Shown here: positions 24,186 through 38,740 of the stretch, piece after piece
Position numbering within the stretch: position 1 is the stretch's first letter
How the letters are laid out: each line of letters begins with the position of its first letter
From: Glandiceps talaboti
Lineage: Eukaryota; Hemichordata; Enteropneusta; Spengelidae
Length of the DNA stretch: 64,000 nucleotides
Assembly: GCF_964340395.1 (NCBI RefSeq)
Contig: NC_135568.1
Span: 17,432,776-17,496,775, forward strand
Direction of reading: 5' to 3'
Translations under genes and position numbers: made by a program
Notes under the pieces: model-generated
Database searches by the model: none
Seen by the model: only the letters and a program-made list of their open reading frames with translations
Told to the model about the DNA's origin: nothing

Positions 24186-27100
24186 ATGAATCATAAGCTT
24201 ACCCTTTCAACTGTTCTCTGAATCAGAAAAGCACTAGAACACAAAATTCTTCTCTTTTTTTTAATAAAGAAAAGTGTTTGGTAAAATGTTTGTAGAGGAA
24301 ATCAGTTCAATATTATCATCTGGTTGAAAAAAACATCACATCACCACTTGTCTAAATCTACATGGCGCTGTGTACGGGTCAAAGGTCAAACTAATCATAA
24401 AGCATTCTGATCCCCATATAGATCAAACATATGCCTCAATTTAGCACAAAAAGTCTTTTTTAAATCTAAATTTGATGAGAAATGCATGCAAAGTGATCAT
24501 AATAGCTAAATGTGAAATCAGTCATAATCCTACAAGGCTGACATTCAGGTCAAAACCGAAAGAATTAATCAGTGAGCCAGTCCCTAAAGGAAATATTTCA
24601 ATTGACATTCTATGTTCCCAATTTTACAATTTAATACAAAATATACCTGTTGGGAAATATTTTATCTAAATACCTGCAAAACCTTCCGAAAAAAGTATGA
24701 TTCATTTATATTAAAGGATAATTTAGTGCCACTATTCTCCTGTCTTTTTGCTCCAAGCAGACAGCTGAAAACATTTCCAAATATTGACAATCAAACCTAC
24801 ACCATTGCATTAATACATATTTGATTTTTTTTTTAAACTGTCATACTAATCTAGTATTTTCACTCCAAGCTGATATTGTTTTCATAAAATTGACAGTCAA
24901 TTCACATTACTGAGTTAAAATATGTATTGAATGTTTAAAAAATTTATCACAGACCCTGAATGTAACCAGTTGAAGGCTCGCAATAATGTAAGTGTTGTAC
25001 ACTTTGTAGTTGGAATAATAAAAAGTGAATATTTCAGGTACAGTTTTCCTTTGGTTTTTTAACAGACTATCACCTTATTTTTGGTAGCCAGTAGTTTATA
25101 CAAATATATTGATATTTCACTTGTCATTCAAATCAAGCAGTTGAAGAATTCAAATACTTTGATTGCAAACCATTACCATGAGCTACTTGTGAACAATTTT
25201 GATCATGAATATCCCTGTACCTGGGTGTCAGTCTGTCTTTGTACAAAATGTCATTTAATGTCATTTTATATTTTTTTCTGTTTATTGGGTATTGTAAATG
25301 TAGTTTATGCAGGTTGTCTTTTATTTCTGTGTACACAGTATTTGTTTTTTGGTTCATGTTTATAGGTGTTAGTCACCTGTGTGGACTACCTGACTTTTGT
25401 CAAAGTTAAATAAACAAATAAAATGTGTGTGCCACACTCAGAGGACTTATACTGCTGACTAGATTTGCTAATTCTAGGCCTTGCTATTTCAAATGATAGT
25501 GATCAGTACATCGTTAAAATGTCCTCCATGTTTGTCAAGACGTCCATCTCACTTTAAAGTCTGCAGTTAAAGTATAACTCGGGCCACTGAACTGAAAGCC
25601 AGTGTATTTTTAGAACTGCAAAATCTAATGTTGCCATTGTATAAGCAACAAAAGAAGCTAAGAAAAGAGACAGGAAAGGATCAGTACACTCTGGTCATCA
25701 GAGTGAATGTTTTAGCATATCAATGTCATTTATACCAAACAATGCACCATTTGCAGAAAACGTTTGACTGAAAATTCAAAATGGACTATTTCCGGTTATT
25801 TGCAGGTCATGCGACTACACTTGAATAATTTGACACTTAAATAGCATCAATGTATACAGTAGAGAAAAGCTTTCTAAAGTGTATAGTTAACTTAAGGTAT
25901 TTGGTGTAAATATATCAAATGGAATGCAACTGTTAGTACCTTTTGTATGGTCTAATACCTTAACTATTTAACTTCAAAATATATTTTCCCAAAGTTTTTG
26001 CCTAAATTTTACTTTGACATACTTTAAATTATGCACATTGTAAAGATAACAAAAGATTTATCTAATATAATATAATCAAATTTGGATGTTTAGAATTTAC
26101 ATTATATCGTATTCTCTTGAGCATTTTTTTAGATTAAATTTTGAAAAACTTTCACAGTCATGGGATATAGGTCTATGAATAAATTATATACTAAATTAGA
26201 ACAATTATTTATTTCTTAGTTTTAATACTACCACTTAACTTACGTTAATTGATGGATGGGTAGGCGAGGGGGGGGGTGAGTTTAAGAAAGTGAGCTTCTC
26301 AAGGTGAAAATATTTCAAAGACTGCAGTTTTACCTTTCCATTTGTTGAAAATTACATGGTAAGCATAAATGGCACCACATGAAGTCCTTCACCTAAATGT
26401 ACATACTTTGTGATTATTACACAAATAACAAATATATAGATCTGTCATACTGACGTCAACTCACATGCTTAAAGTCTTACAACAGTTTGATATTTTTGAG
26501 TGAAATATTTTGATGGAAATGGAATATTGTGACCAACAATTTAGACGATGTCAAGAAAGGCAAATTGAAACCTTTCAGCTAAATTAAGTTCTTCGCACAA
26601 ATGCAAGCTCAAATTGCATCCTTTCAACAGTAAAATGATGCCATCATTTCAAATGACAGTTGGGCTCAGTTGCATGTATACATGGTACTTTAAGTAACAT
26701 AGTGTTATAACACATTCCCAAAGTACAACACTTGTCCAATGATCTAAAACTAAAATGAATCATTGGTTGTTTATATGCCATCTTTAGAGAAATCCATTGC
26801 CAGTACAGTAATACTTTATTTCTACTTCAGACTTTTTCTAGTCTTAAAATAAATTTCAACTACCCCTCATTTCTCAATCCCAATTTCCTTGATTTAAAAA
26901 TCTGCTAATAGCTTATTTTAGACAAATGAAAAACTTCCCTTGAAATGCTCATGGGACCACTGTTGATGAATGAGTTTCTCTCCCATTAATATATAACTTG
27001 GAATTCAGACTACAAGTTTTACTAGATTTCATCCCACAAACTTCCCAGCATTTTAAACCTAAAGTTTAGAGTATAACCTGCAATCTGTTTGCCTAGCGTC

Positions 27101-27545
27101 TTTCTTCTGAAAGAGAGATGACAGTCATGTGAACAGAAGATAAGATTACTGGGGAAAAGCCTGACAAACATACCATTGCCATATGTAAATTGTATTCTTA
27201 ATGTAGTAAGTGGGTAGCATCAGCAAATCAGAAGCACTTAAAATTACATGATTCTTGGCAAAACTACATTTGAATTAAAATGAAACTAAAAAAAAGACCT
27301 TGCAATATTTTACAGAATGTTTGTGATATTCATAAAAATACTGTAATTGAAAGATTACTGAGTTTAACAAAAGATTTTTGCTTGAAAACTAGCAAATTGT
27401 CAAAGTGTACTATATCAATATGTATATAAGGTTTGAGAATAGGATCGCTATGTGTATGTTTGATGATGACTGCGTTCTATGTTTGATCGGCGAAATCTGA
27501 AGATTACGACATGCTAAAGGATATGAAAAGGAACAAAAGCAAAGT
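24186..27545. other. AT-rich non-coding sequence
   Basis: No gene or repeat recognised. A palindromic cAMP-response-element word TGACGTCA lies at 26451-26458 and a G tract near 26265-26274. Confidence 0.5.
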
Positions 27546-27855
27546 TGATTTTATCTTAGCTGCATTTCTTTTATGCTTAGGGGACTCAGAAAGCAATTTA
27601 CATCAACCCTGTGTACAGTTCACCTTCTGTGAATCACAGTTTTAAGAATTGACAACGTGGCTGAAAAGAAGCCTGCAGTACAAGAAGCTCCTCAATATTG
27701 TTTAAAGAACCCATAATGCCTCATCCCTGTGTACAGCAGGCCTTTTCTGACTCAGATTTGTTAATTCTTGCAGCTAGGAAGTCTTGCAAATCAGGGTTAT
27801 TGAAAATTACTTTCTTGTCCACTGAGCTTAAAGAAATGCAGCTAAGATAAAATCA
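27546..27855. mobile_element. Miniature element with ~55-bp inverted ends
   Basis: The left arm begins TGATTTTATCTTAGCTGCAT and the reverse complement of the right arm begins identically. Similarity continues for about 55 bp (TTCTTTWWGCTYAGKGGAC). The interior repeats CCCTGTGTACAG in direct orientation at 27609 and 27726. No convincing target duplication, so the superfamily is open. Confidence 0.75.
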
Positions 27856-28257
27856 GTCTGCCTTTAATGATTTGCTATAAATAATTCAAGTGTTTTAATA
27901 CAGCTCATACACCTTTACCAACATCCTTCATACGTACAAGTCATTGCCCTGATTGCTTATGTAAATTTGACAATTAGAAAAAAGGGGGACCACTGTTTCT
28001 TGTTTTTGTGATCTTCAACTTCTATTTTCTTACAAACAATCATATTACCAATCACACACCATGAGACTTTAATAGGCTTAAAAATGTATTTATAGTGACT
28101 CCGGCATTAATCTCCTCGCAAGCCAGCAGTGAAAAAATGCGACAGCTAATAAAACTGTGGCGCAGCATTACATAAATGTGTATACATGCAACGAAATGGT
28201 GGTATCACTTGAATGTGAAAACATCACAGAAGTAACAATCAATCACTCCCCCCGCAG
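27856..28257. other. AT-rich non-coding sequence
   Basis: Nothing recognised apart from the polypyrimidine stretch ahead of 28258. Confidence 0.45.
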
Positions 28258-28387
28258 GCTTTTCACATGCATCACAGCAAATGGTGGTCTATGCAGAATG
28301 AAAATGAACCTATTTCCTTGCTTTTGGGACTCTATTGACTTTACGCAGTATAAAATACACTTGTGTGTGTATTTTACACCGTTGAAT
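28258..28387 (+). CDS. Candidate internal exon, unrecognised protein
   Basis: A 130-bp segment bordered by strong splice-like sites: CACTCCCCCCGCAG before it and GTAAGT directly after TTGAAT. Its frame is open and continuous (one base plus 43 codons), with residues such as FTCITANGGLC and a Cys-containing second half. The open frame extends further both ways (28157-28444) but lacks domain features. I do not recognise the protein and see no partner exon. Chance splice motifs around a chance open stretch remain the main alternative, since a polypyrimidine-AG and a GTAAGT will occur together somewhere in 64 kb. Confidence 0.2.
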
Positions 28388-29106
28388 GTAAGTACGATAG
28401 ATTGGGCAATAGAAACGAAGCTGACGTGTATGTTTTATTGCTAAGTCTGTCCTTGTTAGCTATTTGGTGTGCACAATTACATTAAAGTATAATCGCAGAC
28501 ATTCAGGATTATCTAAACGAGCCTTCTGTCCGACAAAAGGACGTTACCACACTTGATTTCCAGCATTTCCTCTGGGCTATATGTCTAGTACTAGACTTCT
28601 TGACATGCTGTTATATCAGTGAAAACATAATTGCTGTAAATTTTGAGCAGAGAGAATATCTCATTTCATGCTTTAAGGCCCATTACTTTGAGCACAATGT
28701 CAGGCATTTCACCTGAAGATAAGTCATATAACAGTTACCCCAACTGAATGTGGCACAAGCTGAATTTATAAGATTTTTACTCAAGTGAGAATATTTTAAA
28801 ATAACCACATTCCAGTATAATGTTAATGTCAATCAGTGCATTGTCTTGTATGACATTATGATGGTCTCCTGGCATTGTTAGAACAGTTACTGCAGAGTAG
28901 GAATTTCCTGAACATTTTTTTAATGTATCATAAATTACATCATCGGGTCTTTAATGAGTGATATCTTAATACTAGGTTTGAGTTCAGTCAATTGCAAGTG
29001 GTAGTTAAGTGTACATGCTTCAGTATGTACAATAATGCAAGTACCTTTTTAAATATGCAGTATTAAAATGTGACACTACACCTAAAGATGTATAAACTCA
29101 GCATTA
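28388..29106. other. AT-rich non-coding sequence
   Basis: Nothing recognised. Confidence 0.45.
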
Positions 29107-29812
29107 AGACCCAGTTACATGATGCAACTCGATAAGCAACGCACCAAGCAATTTATCGCATGCAACAAATTGCCTAATGTACAAACATAATTGCATGGCA
29201 CTGCGACATTGCTAGGTGCATCGCAAGGAATCTGACATGTTGGATTTTCTGCAACTCATTGCAAGTTGCTTCTCAAGTTGCCTGATGAATTGCCCTATGT
29301 TATAACCACCTCTTCACATCGCAAGCAGTAAACTATATATCCATGGGTCAAATGACTTTCAATGTTATGGCCACCATATATTTAGTATAATATACTAATT
29401 TGGCAAATATTTTTGATATAATTTCGATTTATCACCACAATTACCGCTTAATTTTATCACGGGTATACAACATTTATGAATTGGTTTCTGCCAAATATCA
29501 TTTTATTTCTAACTATATAATGCAGGTAGTGACGTTGGAAAGATTAACATCGCCATAAACGAACTCCAAATTGTTCAGTCATTTAATTGGCATAGCAATT
29601 TCATAACTTTGCTTATACATTTCTTGCCGCTAAAAGACTTGACCTTTATAAATTTGATATATACAACATTTATAAGTTCATATGTATACTCATATGCAAC
29701 AATTTGCTTTGTGAATTACCAAGCAATATAGCTGCATTACTTACAACCTCAGTTGTAGTTACTAGTTTCGGCACATGCGACGAATTGCTTGTCGCCCCAC
29801 TGTAAGTGGGCA
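29107..29812. mobile_element. PIF/Harbinger-like non-autonomous transposon
   Basis: A 706-bp element. The left end is AGACCCAGTTACATGATGC and the right end, reverse complemented, is TGCCCACTTACAGTGGGGC. TTA flanks both sides (29104-29106 and 29813-29815). The subterminal regions are rich in GCAAC and GCAATTYRTCGCATG words, repeated on both arms and also around 29250-29300. GCCCACTTACA-type ends with 3-bp TTA duplications are usual for PIF/Harbinger elements. No transposase frame is present. Confidence 0.65.
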
Positions 29813-29910
29813 TTATAAAACAACTAGAAATATCATTATTTCTATTTAAAACTTCTTATTTCACCTAAAAATTTAAATTTTTCACCAAATGAAATGTATC
29901 CCAACCTATG

Positions 29911-30172
29911 CAGGGGTGAACAAATCAACTGATCCTGGGTCAGGGACTAGTCACGGGCGGACCACAAAAATTTTACCTTGTCTGGTCCATCAGACCAGTA
30001 CCGTACTGTTAATAACTATGTTAAAAAGTCATCTGAATATACAGATTCATAGGTAAGATTTAATGTTTCACATTAGCGGGACCTGGAACACTAATTCTTT
30101 CAACAGGACTACTGGATTTTTTAAGGCAATGGTACGGAGACCACCAGTTCACAAAATGATTTATTCACCCTG
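29911..30172. mobile_element. Small element with CAGGGGTGAA ends
   Basis: The left end CAGGGGTGAACAAATCA and the right end, reverse complemented, CAGGGTGAATAAATCA form an inverted repeat. CTATG stands immediately outside both ends (29906-29910 and 30173-30177), a possible 5-bp target duplication or the remnant of a longer one. CAGGG-type ends suggest a hAT-like origin, which normally gives 8 bp, so the class is uncertain. Non-coding. Confidence 0.55.
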
Positions 30173-31499
30173 CTATGAATATTTATTCACCTATCTTTAA
30201 TTGTTATATTTGCTTTAAAACAAATGTTTTTATATCACATTGCAGTTTATTGTTTGTTAATTACTTGGGGTTTTGTGGGTTGTTTATTGATATTTTATTT
30301 TCCTTTTTTTCTGTGATTACAGTTATAATACACTTTAATCTGTTTTAGCAGTGAATTTAGAACTCATTAACTTTTAAACAACACAGAAATCTGATGAAAT
30401 CTACAAGGACATCCCTCATTACTTCTATGTTAATCACATCCCGTCTGACCCTACATTTCTTAAATCTGGTGAAAATAATATTTTAAAAAATTATTCACAC
30501 CATGCAGGAGTAGAAAAATCATTATGCGACTCATGATTGTGTATAGTGTGCCAACATGTGTATACCTGAATGAGAATTGTCATTCAATTTGTGACAATGT
30601 GTCATAGTTTCTTTCAGAGTCTATTTACTGTATTATGAATTTAAAGTATAAGCAATGTGTATTTATGCTCTTATTTATTATTTACTTTTAATTTTAGTCT
30701 TAACTAACCGACTGACTGACAGTTACACATCATTTTTTAAAGATGGTGTTTGAGGTGAGCTTTGAACCTGGTGAGCATCGAACCTGGTGCAATGAGCTTT
30801 CATCCTTGTTATTGCACTCCATTCTATAGTCTGCATTTGTAGATGTATATTGAATAAAATATCAAGCAAAATTTAATATGCAGTAACCCTCCTGTAATAT
30901 TCAACAACTTAAAATCACCAGAGGAAAGATATTTCTTATCTATCTTGCCAGACTTAGGGGGCTTGAAAACTAATGCTGTCCTAATTTTATAAACATATGG
31001 CAATTGCTTACTTCGTATTACTTCATCGTTTGTTGAGATGAGATGAATACTGCATGTATTATAAGCTTAAGTGATAATTTGGATAGTTTACATTTCATAT
31101 TAAAGGATTAAATATAGCTGCAAGCATTATTATCTGCACGTACTATTTGTCTGCTGTACATACGAGGCAAGTATCACGTTCATCACTTAAAGGCACACCT
31201 AGGTAAGCTGTAAATGGTTGACAAATTGATTTCATGCAACTTCCAGTAGATTAATGCAGTTGAATAATTTAGTCTTACCTGTGGTTTTTTCTGCCTTCCT
31301 TCATCCAACTGAAATGATCTGTATGATTGTCATACAATATTCAGTTAATAAGAAAATCTACTTATGTATAAGAGTATAAAATTTCCTACAAACTAAAACC
31401 CAGTACTTATTCCATTTTGCTACTATATTTTTATTAATTTTAATTGTCCCTAATTTTCTTGTTTGTTTGATTTCTGATAATTTGTTGTGCAGATATTTT
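30173..31499. other. AT-rich non-coding sequence
   Basis: Nothing recognised apart from a short direct repeat of AACCTGGTGAGCATCGAACC type at about 30766-30790. Confidence 0.5.
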
Positions 31500-31828
31500 A
31501 TCTTACATGTTTTGCTGTTTTATGTTGTTACGTTGTCTTGTGACGTTGTATTGTTGTATTACCATGTGCTTATTGTGTTGTATTATATTGTGTTATACAA
31601 TGTATTAAGTAATTATTATGATAGTACAATATAGTTAAATTTGGAATGATAAATTGGTTGTGATGTTGTGTTGTGTTTTGTTGTATGTATTGTGTTGTGT
31701 TCTATTATGCTGTGTTGTGTTGTATTATGTTGTGCTATGTTGTGTTGTGATGTTATACATACATTGTGTTGTCTACAGCGTTGTGTTGAATTGTTTTGGT
31801 TTATATTTTGTTGTGTTGTATTATGTTG
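31500..31828. repeat. Degenerate TTGTG pentanucleotide repeat
   Basis: Words TTGTG, TTGTA and TATTG recur every five bases with many substitutions. The tract is cut at 31829 by the family E transposon. It makes Cys/Val/Leu-rich frames that are not genes. Confidence 0.8.
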
Positions 31829-34172
31829 CAGTGTTCTCCCCAGGATTTTGTCACAAGAGGGGGGAATTGTTGCTGAGCGAAGCGAAGCACTGCGTGCGCT
31901 TTGCGCACGCTGGGGGGTGGTCAGGAGGGGGGTGTCCCCCCTCCTGCCTAGGAACTTTTGCAATTTGCATCTTGAAATGGTGGCTTTTGGTGGCACTTTA
32001 TTTAGCCATTTTAACCCACTTCAATCATGTGAAGTGTCAAAGTGTCAAAGTGAGTTTTGATATCTTAATGTTTAAATAGTGACAGAATTTAGCCAAATTT
32101 ACCTGTGTCAAAAAAAATAGTTTTTTAATAGTTTGTCCTAAATAGTTACTCAAATAGCTCATTTTAACACAAATGCTGAAAGAGTGTAACAAAACAAAAT
32201 CTTCAACTTTCTGTAAAAAATTGCAGCAAATTTCAAGATGTTTCAGGACAGTTGTAGTGTTTACTACAAAACGAAATCCATTTTCAAGAGCTTCATTGCA
32301 TCATCACCATACCACTACCAAAACAAACAAAAGTCAAACACAAGGGTGAAGATAACTTTGCCTTTATGCATAACAGCTGAGTAACTTGTCTCACTTCTGT
32401 GAGAATTCTCCTGTCTTTGTAATTTCCCCATTGGTGACTGCTTGTTCAAAGTAAACGGTGTCAGATTTGGTCCATCTATTGATATTCCCATAGTGATTCA
32501 ATTCGTCTAAATGTACTCTTTTCTAGTTGACTTCTCATTAAATTTATCATTTAATTCCCGGACTTGAGAACTGCTCAGAATGACGGACCAGTATTTGCGG
32601 TGACGCAAAACCATGCGTATTATACCGTACGCAATGGAAATTAATTTTTTATGCATATTTGATCGAACGATCCGTATCCTATACGCAACGAATTTTGTTA
32701 CATTTGCCATACCCCTCGACTGACGATCGTACTATACTGAGTGAGAGTCGATTGTTTTTATTTTGATACATAATTATAGACCACTAACGAACTTGTACCC
32801 TGGCTCTGTTACAGTCAATGTAAAAAAGACGCAACACTAATGTTGCAATTTTTGTTGCCATTGTTGTGTCTAACTGGAAAATTAATAGTACATGCCAAAC
32901 ACAGCTGCACATGTTCAAATGGACACTCAATACGTCACGCTCCCACGTCAAAAAAAACTCACACTGTAAGACATGCCTCGCCATGATATAGTTCTCTTCA
33001 GCATGTTCAGTTTTTTTTACGAAAACAAAAATAGTCGGTGACAATACGGCATGGCAGTTTCAGTTAGCACAGGTCTTTTTTGAAAGAAGGCGAAACCGCT
33101 TCGTGTCACTATGGGTGGTAATGAAGTCAATCAAAAGAAAATGAAATAAAACGAATCGGAATACATAGTTTTCAAGTGGGACAGGTATCCGACAAAACTT
33201 TCTGCTACGACGACTCACTAAGATTTTGAAAGGTCAAAGATTGTACTATGACGACACATGCAACGTCCGAACTATTAAACTAAAGGGAAGGGACAGAGGG
33301 GAACTTAGCGTTCAACTTCAATACTGACGTAGCCATGGAAAATCTTACTTGCGTGTTTTTATATTAAGAGAAGCAATTCATAGACACAGCGACTCTGAAA
33401 ACCATAGATTTTGTAGTACATTTAGTGTACACGTAAAAACAGACCGTTCCGAGACTTTTGTCACGGCCCACCTATCCATGAACAATGGAATCGCCCACAT
33501 TGACACCACGTGTTTATCTGTGTTGAGGCCATCGCATCTCACCCGATAACTCCGTAAGTTCGATCGTGGTTCGATGGGTACGAAAATATTAGCCCATTTT
33601 CGTTTCGATTACAATTCAATAAATAGTTAAGGAACTAGAATGTACCATTTTGTTCATTTTAGTGACATATTATTTAGTATCATCTAAGTAGTGTCGGTGA
33701 ACAACACATGCCTTTCAAAGTTTCGCATTTCATTTTGTTTTTGTACCGTAAACTCGAGAAAGTGTGTGTTTACATGCAAACAATCCCACGATCTGAGTTC
33801 AAGTTCGCCCTGAAAAGGGCCGACGTGTAAAATATTCCGTGTACCTCCTGATCTTCATTGAGCTAAATGATGGAGGAAAGACATGTTGACTGTTTGAAAG
33901 CTATAGAATGAATGACAAGTTTGATGAAAGTATGCGTGAATGTGATTCGCACGAAGTTTGACATCAGTGACAGTAGCCTCTTTACCGAGATATTTGACTT
34001 TCCAAAATGGCGACCATGAGATCGTAGCGAAACCGCGAGAGAAGTAAATCGTTTTGCCCCGTTTGTTGAAAAAATATTCAATTCATTTTTTTTTCGTCAA
34101 AACTTACAAGGGGGCGCCAAGAATTTACAAGAGGGCGCGGCGCCCCTGTTACCTTGTTCAGGGAGAACACTG
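31829..34172. mobile_element. Family E non-autonomous DNA transposon, 2.34 kb
   Basis: The ends carry a perfect 12-bp inverted repeat, CAGTGTTCTCCC. ATGTTG stands on both sides (31823-31828 and 34173-34178) as an apparent 6-bp target duplication, although the host tract is itself repetitive. Subterminal DNA is GC-rich on both sides: a GAGCGAAGCGAAGC and GCGCTTTGCGCACGC region at 31875-31910, and a GGGGCGCCAAG and GGCGCGGCGCCCC region at 34110-34147. The interior is CpG-rich in a CpG-poor neighbourhood. The longest internal frames are under about 90 codons and none resembles a transposase, so it is probably non-autonomous or dead. Confidence 0.8.
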
Positions 34173-34869
34173 ATGTTGTGACGTAATGGGTCACAGATGT
34201 CAAATTAACGTTGTTATAATGTAGTTGCAGTATGCTAAATTCCCTCATATTCTGTTGTTCAATTTAATTTTTCATTTTGTTCTTTCCAAATGTATCATTA
34301 CATTCTGTTTTGAAATTTTTGTTTAAATATGCGTCTGTATGCTCCACTGCATACCTATTTTAAAAAAAACATTTATTTTAAAATAGCCAGTTGACATTTT
34401 ATAATATCGTGTTTTTCCAGTTGATAAGTTGCTGGTAGAAAGAAAGTCATCAACAAATACGATCAAACAACACATTGTTCCATAGCTTAATTCCGATATT
34501 GTAAATTATTATTATATTTATAGATTTTACATGTAGTGTACTACCCTTTTAATAGACAAATCCATCAATTTCATGGGATATTTATTACACCTTATTTAGA
34601 CACAAAAAAACTGAAAAAAATATACATGTATTTCTAATTTACGGATGTTTGACATTTAAACGTCCCAGTAGAGATATGAGAGGTTTCTGTATGTCAAAAT
34701 TCCCAAAATTCCTGAATTTCCCAGTGATTTTACCTGAACCTCTCCCAAATTATAGTTAACATTTGCATGATATAATGAGTTTTACCAAAATGTTCTCTTC
34801 GTTCATAAATTCAAAACCTAGTAAATAATATTTAATATTTATTTATTGTTATTGAGTCGCTATCTCCAT
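34173..34869. other. AT-rich non-coding sequence
   Basis: Nothing recognised. Confidence 0.45.
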
Positions 34870-35190
34870 TCTAAAAAAATTACAAAAACTGTGGTTTCCA
34901 TTACACTCAGTTTTTGAATAGGTGGGACAGGTAGATTTTGCATATTTTGCTATTGGTAGTTATGTTTTCCATTGTTTTCCATATGGTCTCTGTGTTATTG
35001 GTTTCTTCCCATCAGATGTACAGCCATTACAAATTGGAAGAACATTTTTATATTGTTATTAAGTTGTTCTCAGTTTCCACATCCACTATTTCTTGCAAGA
35101 TTTCACAATTTTCATGATTTTCTTTGTTTTTTTCTCGAATACGTACAAAAATATGGGAAAATTTGGTAGAATATTTCATAAGTTCTCCAA
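34870..35190 (+). mobile_element. Family A element, decayed copy 2
   Basis: Begins near CTGTGGTTTCCATTACACTC and matches copy 3 closely through TTTTCCATTGTTTTCCATAT, then GTCTCTGTGTTATTGGTTTC, ATTGGAAGAACATTTTTAT and TTCTCGAATACGT. The terminal GGCCT ends are missing or degraded. The 65- and 66-codon frames inside are incidental. Confidence 0.75.
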
Positions 35191-35656
35191 CACAGAAGCT
35201 CCTCTTGGTTCACAACAGCTATACTTTTGGAAACATTACACCACATCAGACATTATAGATTTGTCATTGTGTGTGTATTTATATACTCTGTAATATACTG
35301 TAACCATAAAGTTACCAACATTTTCAGCTATATGTGATAAAAATGAATGTAAATTTTAATTTAAAAAACAGGAACACATTATTCAAAAAAAAAATTTACA
35401 GCTTGTAGGCAATATCCTTAACAATCTGAACTTGTTAAATTTAGGAATGTTAAAGCTATGCAATCAGTCTACACATGTACCATCATATTTTCATACAAAG
35501 TCGATGAAATTCAAGTTTTGATCTGTCAGCGTGGGTCTAATAATATATTGTGTGAAAATCAATAAAACACTAAATTCCTGAGTACATATTTAACTAGTTA
35601 TTATAAACCTGCAATAGATGTACAACTGGAGCATTTGTTGGAACTATTTTGTTAGA
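35191..35656. other. AT-rich spacer
   Basis: Nothing recognised between the family A and family F copies. Confidence 0.45.
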
Positions 35657-35960
35657 TAATGACTTACTCTTGATATTGTACACTCTGGGCAACATTGAAC
35701 CATATGTGGGTATTTGTGTAACTGTACACATAATATATGGTACAATAAATTCAATCAAACTTATTTTAGGGTCCGCACCTTAAAATCAGTGCCCGAAACC
35801 TCTACATTTTCGTAATTATCGTGTTTCATGTCTTATTACTAGTATTTAACCAATTTTCAGTGGATGTTGGTTGTCTTATCAAGAATACCATACTCCTGTT
35901 ACAGTTGGTGCAGTTTTAAGCAAAAATACTTTTCCACATATGCAGACAGCGTAAGACAAA
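35657..35960 (+). mobile_element. Family F dispersed repeat, copy 2
   Basis: Shares TGACTTACTCTTGATATTGT, GGGTCCGCACC and CATATGCAGACAGCGTAAG with the other two copies. It is the most diverged of the three. Confidence 0.6.
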
Positions 35961-36453
35961 AATATTAGAAAAATAAAAAATTCATTTGAAACCTCACTGC
36001 CACATGATGTCAACCCTACCCTGTTCCGGTTATGGCAATCAAGTATTTTAAGTACATCATTTTCTATGAAATTTCACAAGATACTCACTTTCAAGACACC
36101 CATTAGCATACTTATGACATCATCATCATTTGTGATTGCTGCAATCTGCAAACTAAAGTTCAGGCCATTAGGGGATTATCCATATGATCAATCTCAGGTC
36201 ACACTCAATAGCAATTAAACCTTAGATAAAATATACTAATGCAGTTTACCTCTGGTACCTTCTCTAATTAATTACTGTGGTAATATTTCAAGCTGAACCA
36301 ATCAAGAGAAAAGATGGATACACTCAAGTTTGCAAAGGTTGGTATTTTCTAGTTAATTAGACAATGTAAAATGTCATGGGATTAATTAGAATCATTAATT
36401 GGAAACAGTTAATAGGGTAATTGCACTATGAATGTTTTTACGTAACATATCTA

Positions 36454-36458
<5 letters not shown>

Positions 36459-36489
<31 letters not shown>
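36459..36489. repeat. (CT)n microsatellite
   Basis: Uninterrupted CT run of about 30 bp. Confidence 0.95.
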
Positions 36490-36492
<3 letters not shown>

Positions 36493-37249
36493 GAAATCTT
36501 GATCTGAAACTAATGATTTGCATCCGTATATACTAGTAAGGTTATTATATGTACTATGATAGTGACTAGCAACACATAACAAGTGGGAAATCATTCACAG
36601 CAGTTAGGCACAATGTGTGAATGTGCCAAATTATCACATCTTTTTCTGTACATGAATGACACTGACTAAATGTGTGAAAGCTGTAACAATAACCTGTGAT
36701 TGCTTTACAAATGTAAGCACCCCATCTGATCTCTTTAGAAGTGTTGATCCCTTAGACTGTATGTACTCAGTACATTCCCTATGTTATTTTCCAATTCCAA
36801 ATTAAAGTACCTTAACTTTATATATATTTTTCTCTATAAAAGTTTCTTTTTTAAACATAAATTGTCAGTTTATCGGATTGTCATGTCCCTGCCAACACTT
36901 TCACATCACCAATACATTGACACTTTGTTTTTCAAATGAAAGGTGATAGCTATGCTGCTAGTTAAAACACATCAAGTAAACAAAAATGTCATTGCATAAT
37001 CTGATTAGCATTAATATCATAATTTTAAAATAACGTCCTGGCTTTTAAAAATCTAATGGTCACAGATTTCTCAAGCAGTTACAGTTATATGATGTGTCAG
37101 CCATTATTATGCAAATTTGCTATCATTTTCTTTCTGACAAGTCACATGTATTTGTCTTTGAAAATGACTTTTTTCATTTTATGTCGTACCAGTCGATATA
37201 AATCGATATGGGGTCAAGAGACCAAATCATTCAGTCCCAGTTAATTGTT

Positions 37250-38740
<1,491 letters not shown>

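Noticed and set aside
31616-32079. Cys/Val-rich frames of 126-141 codons
   Set aside because: They cross the TTGTG repeat and the GC-rich end of the 31829 transposon; no independent coding signal.
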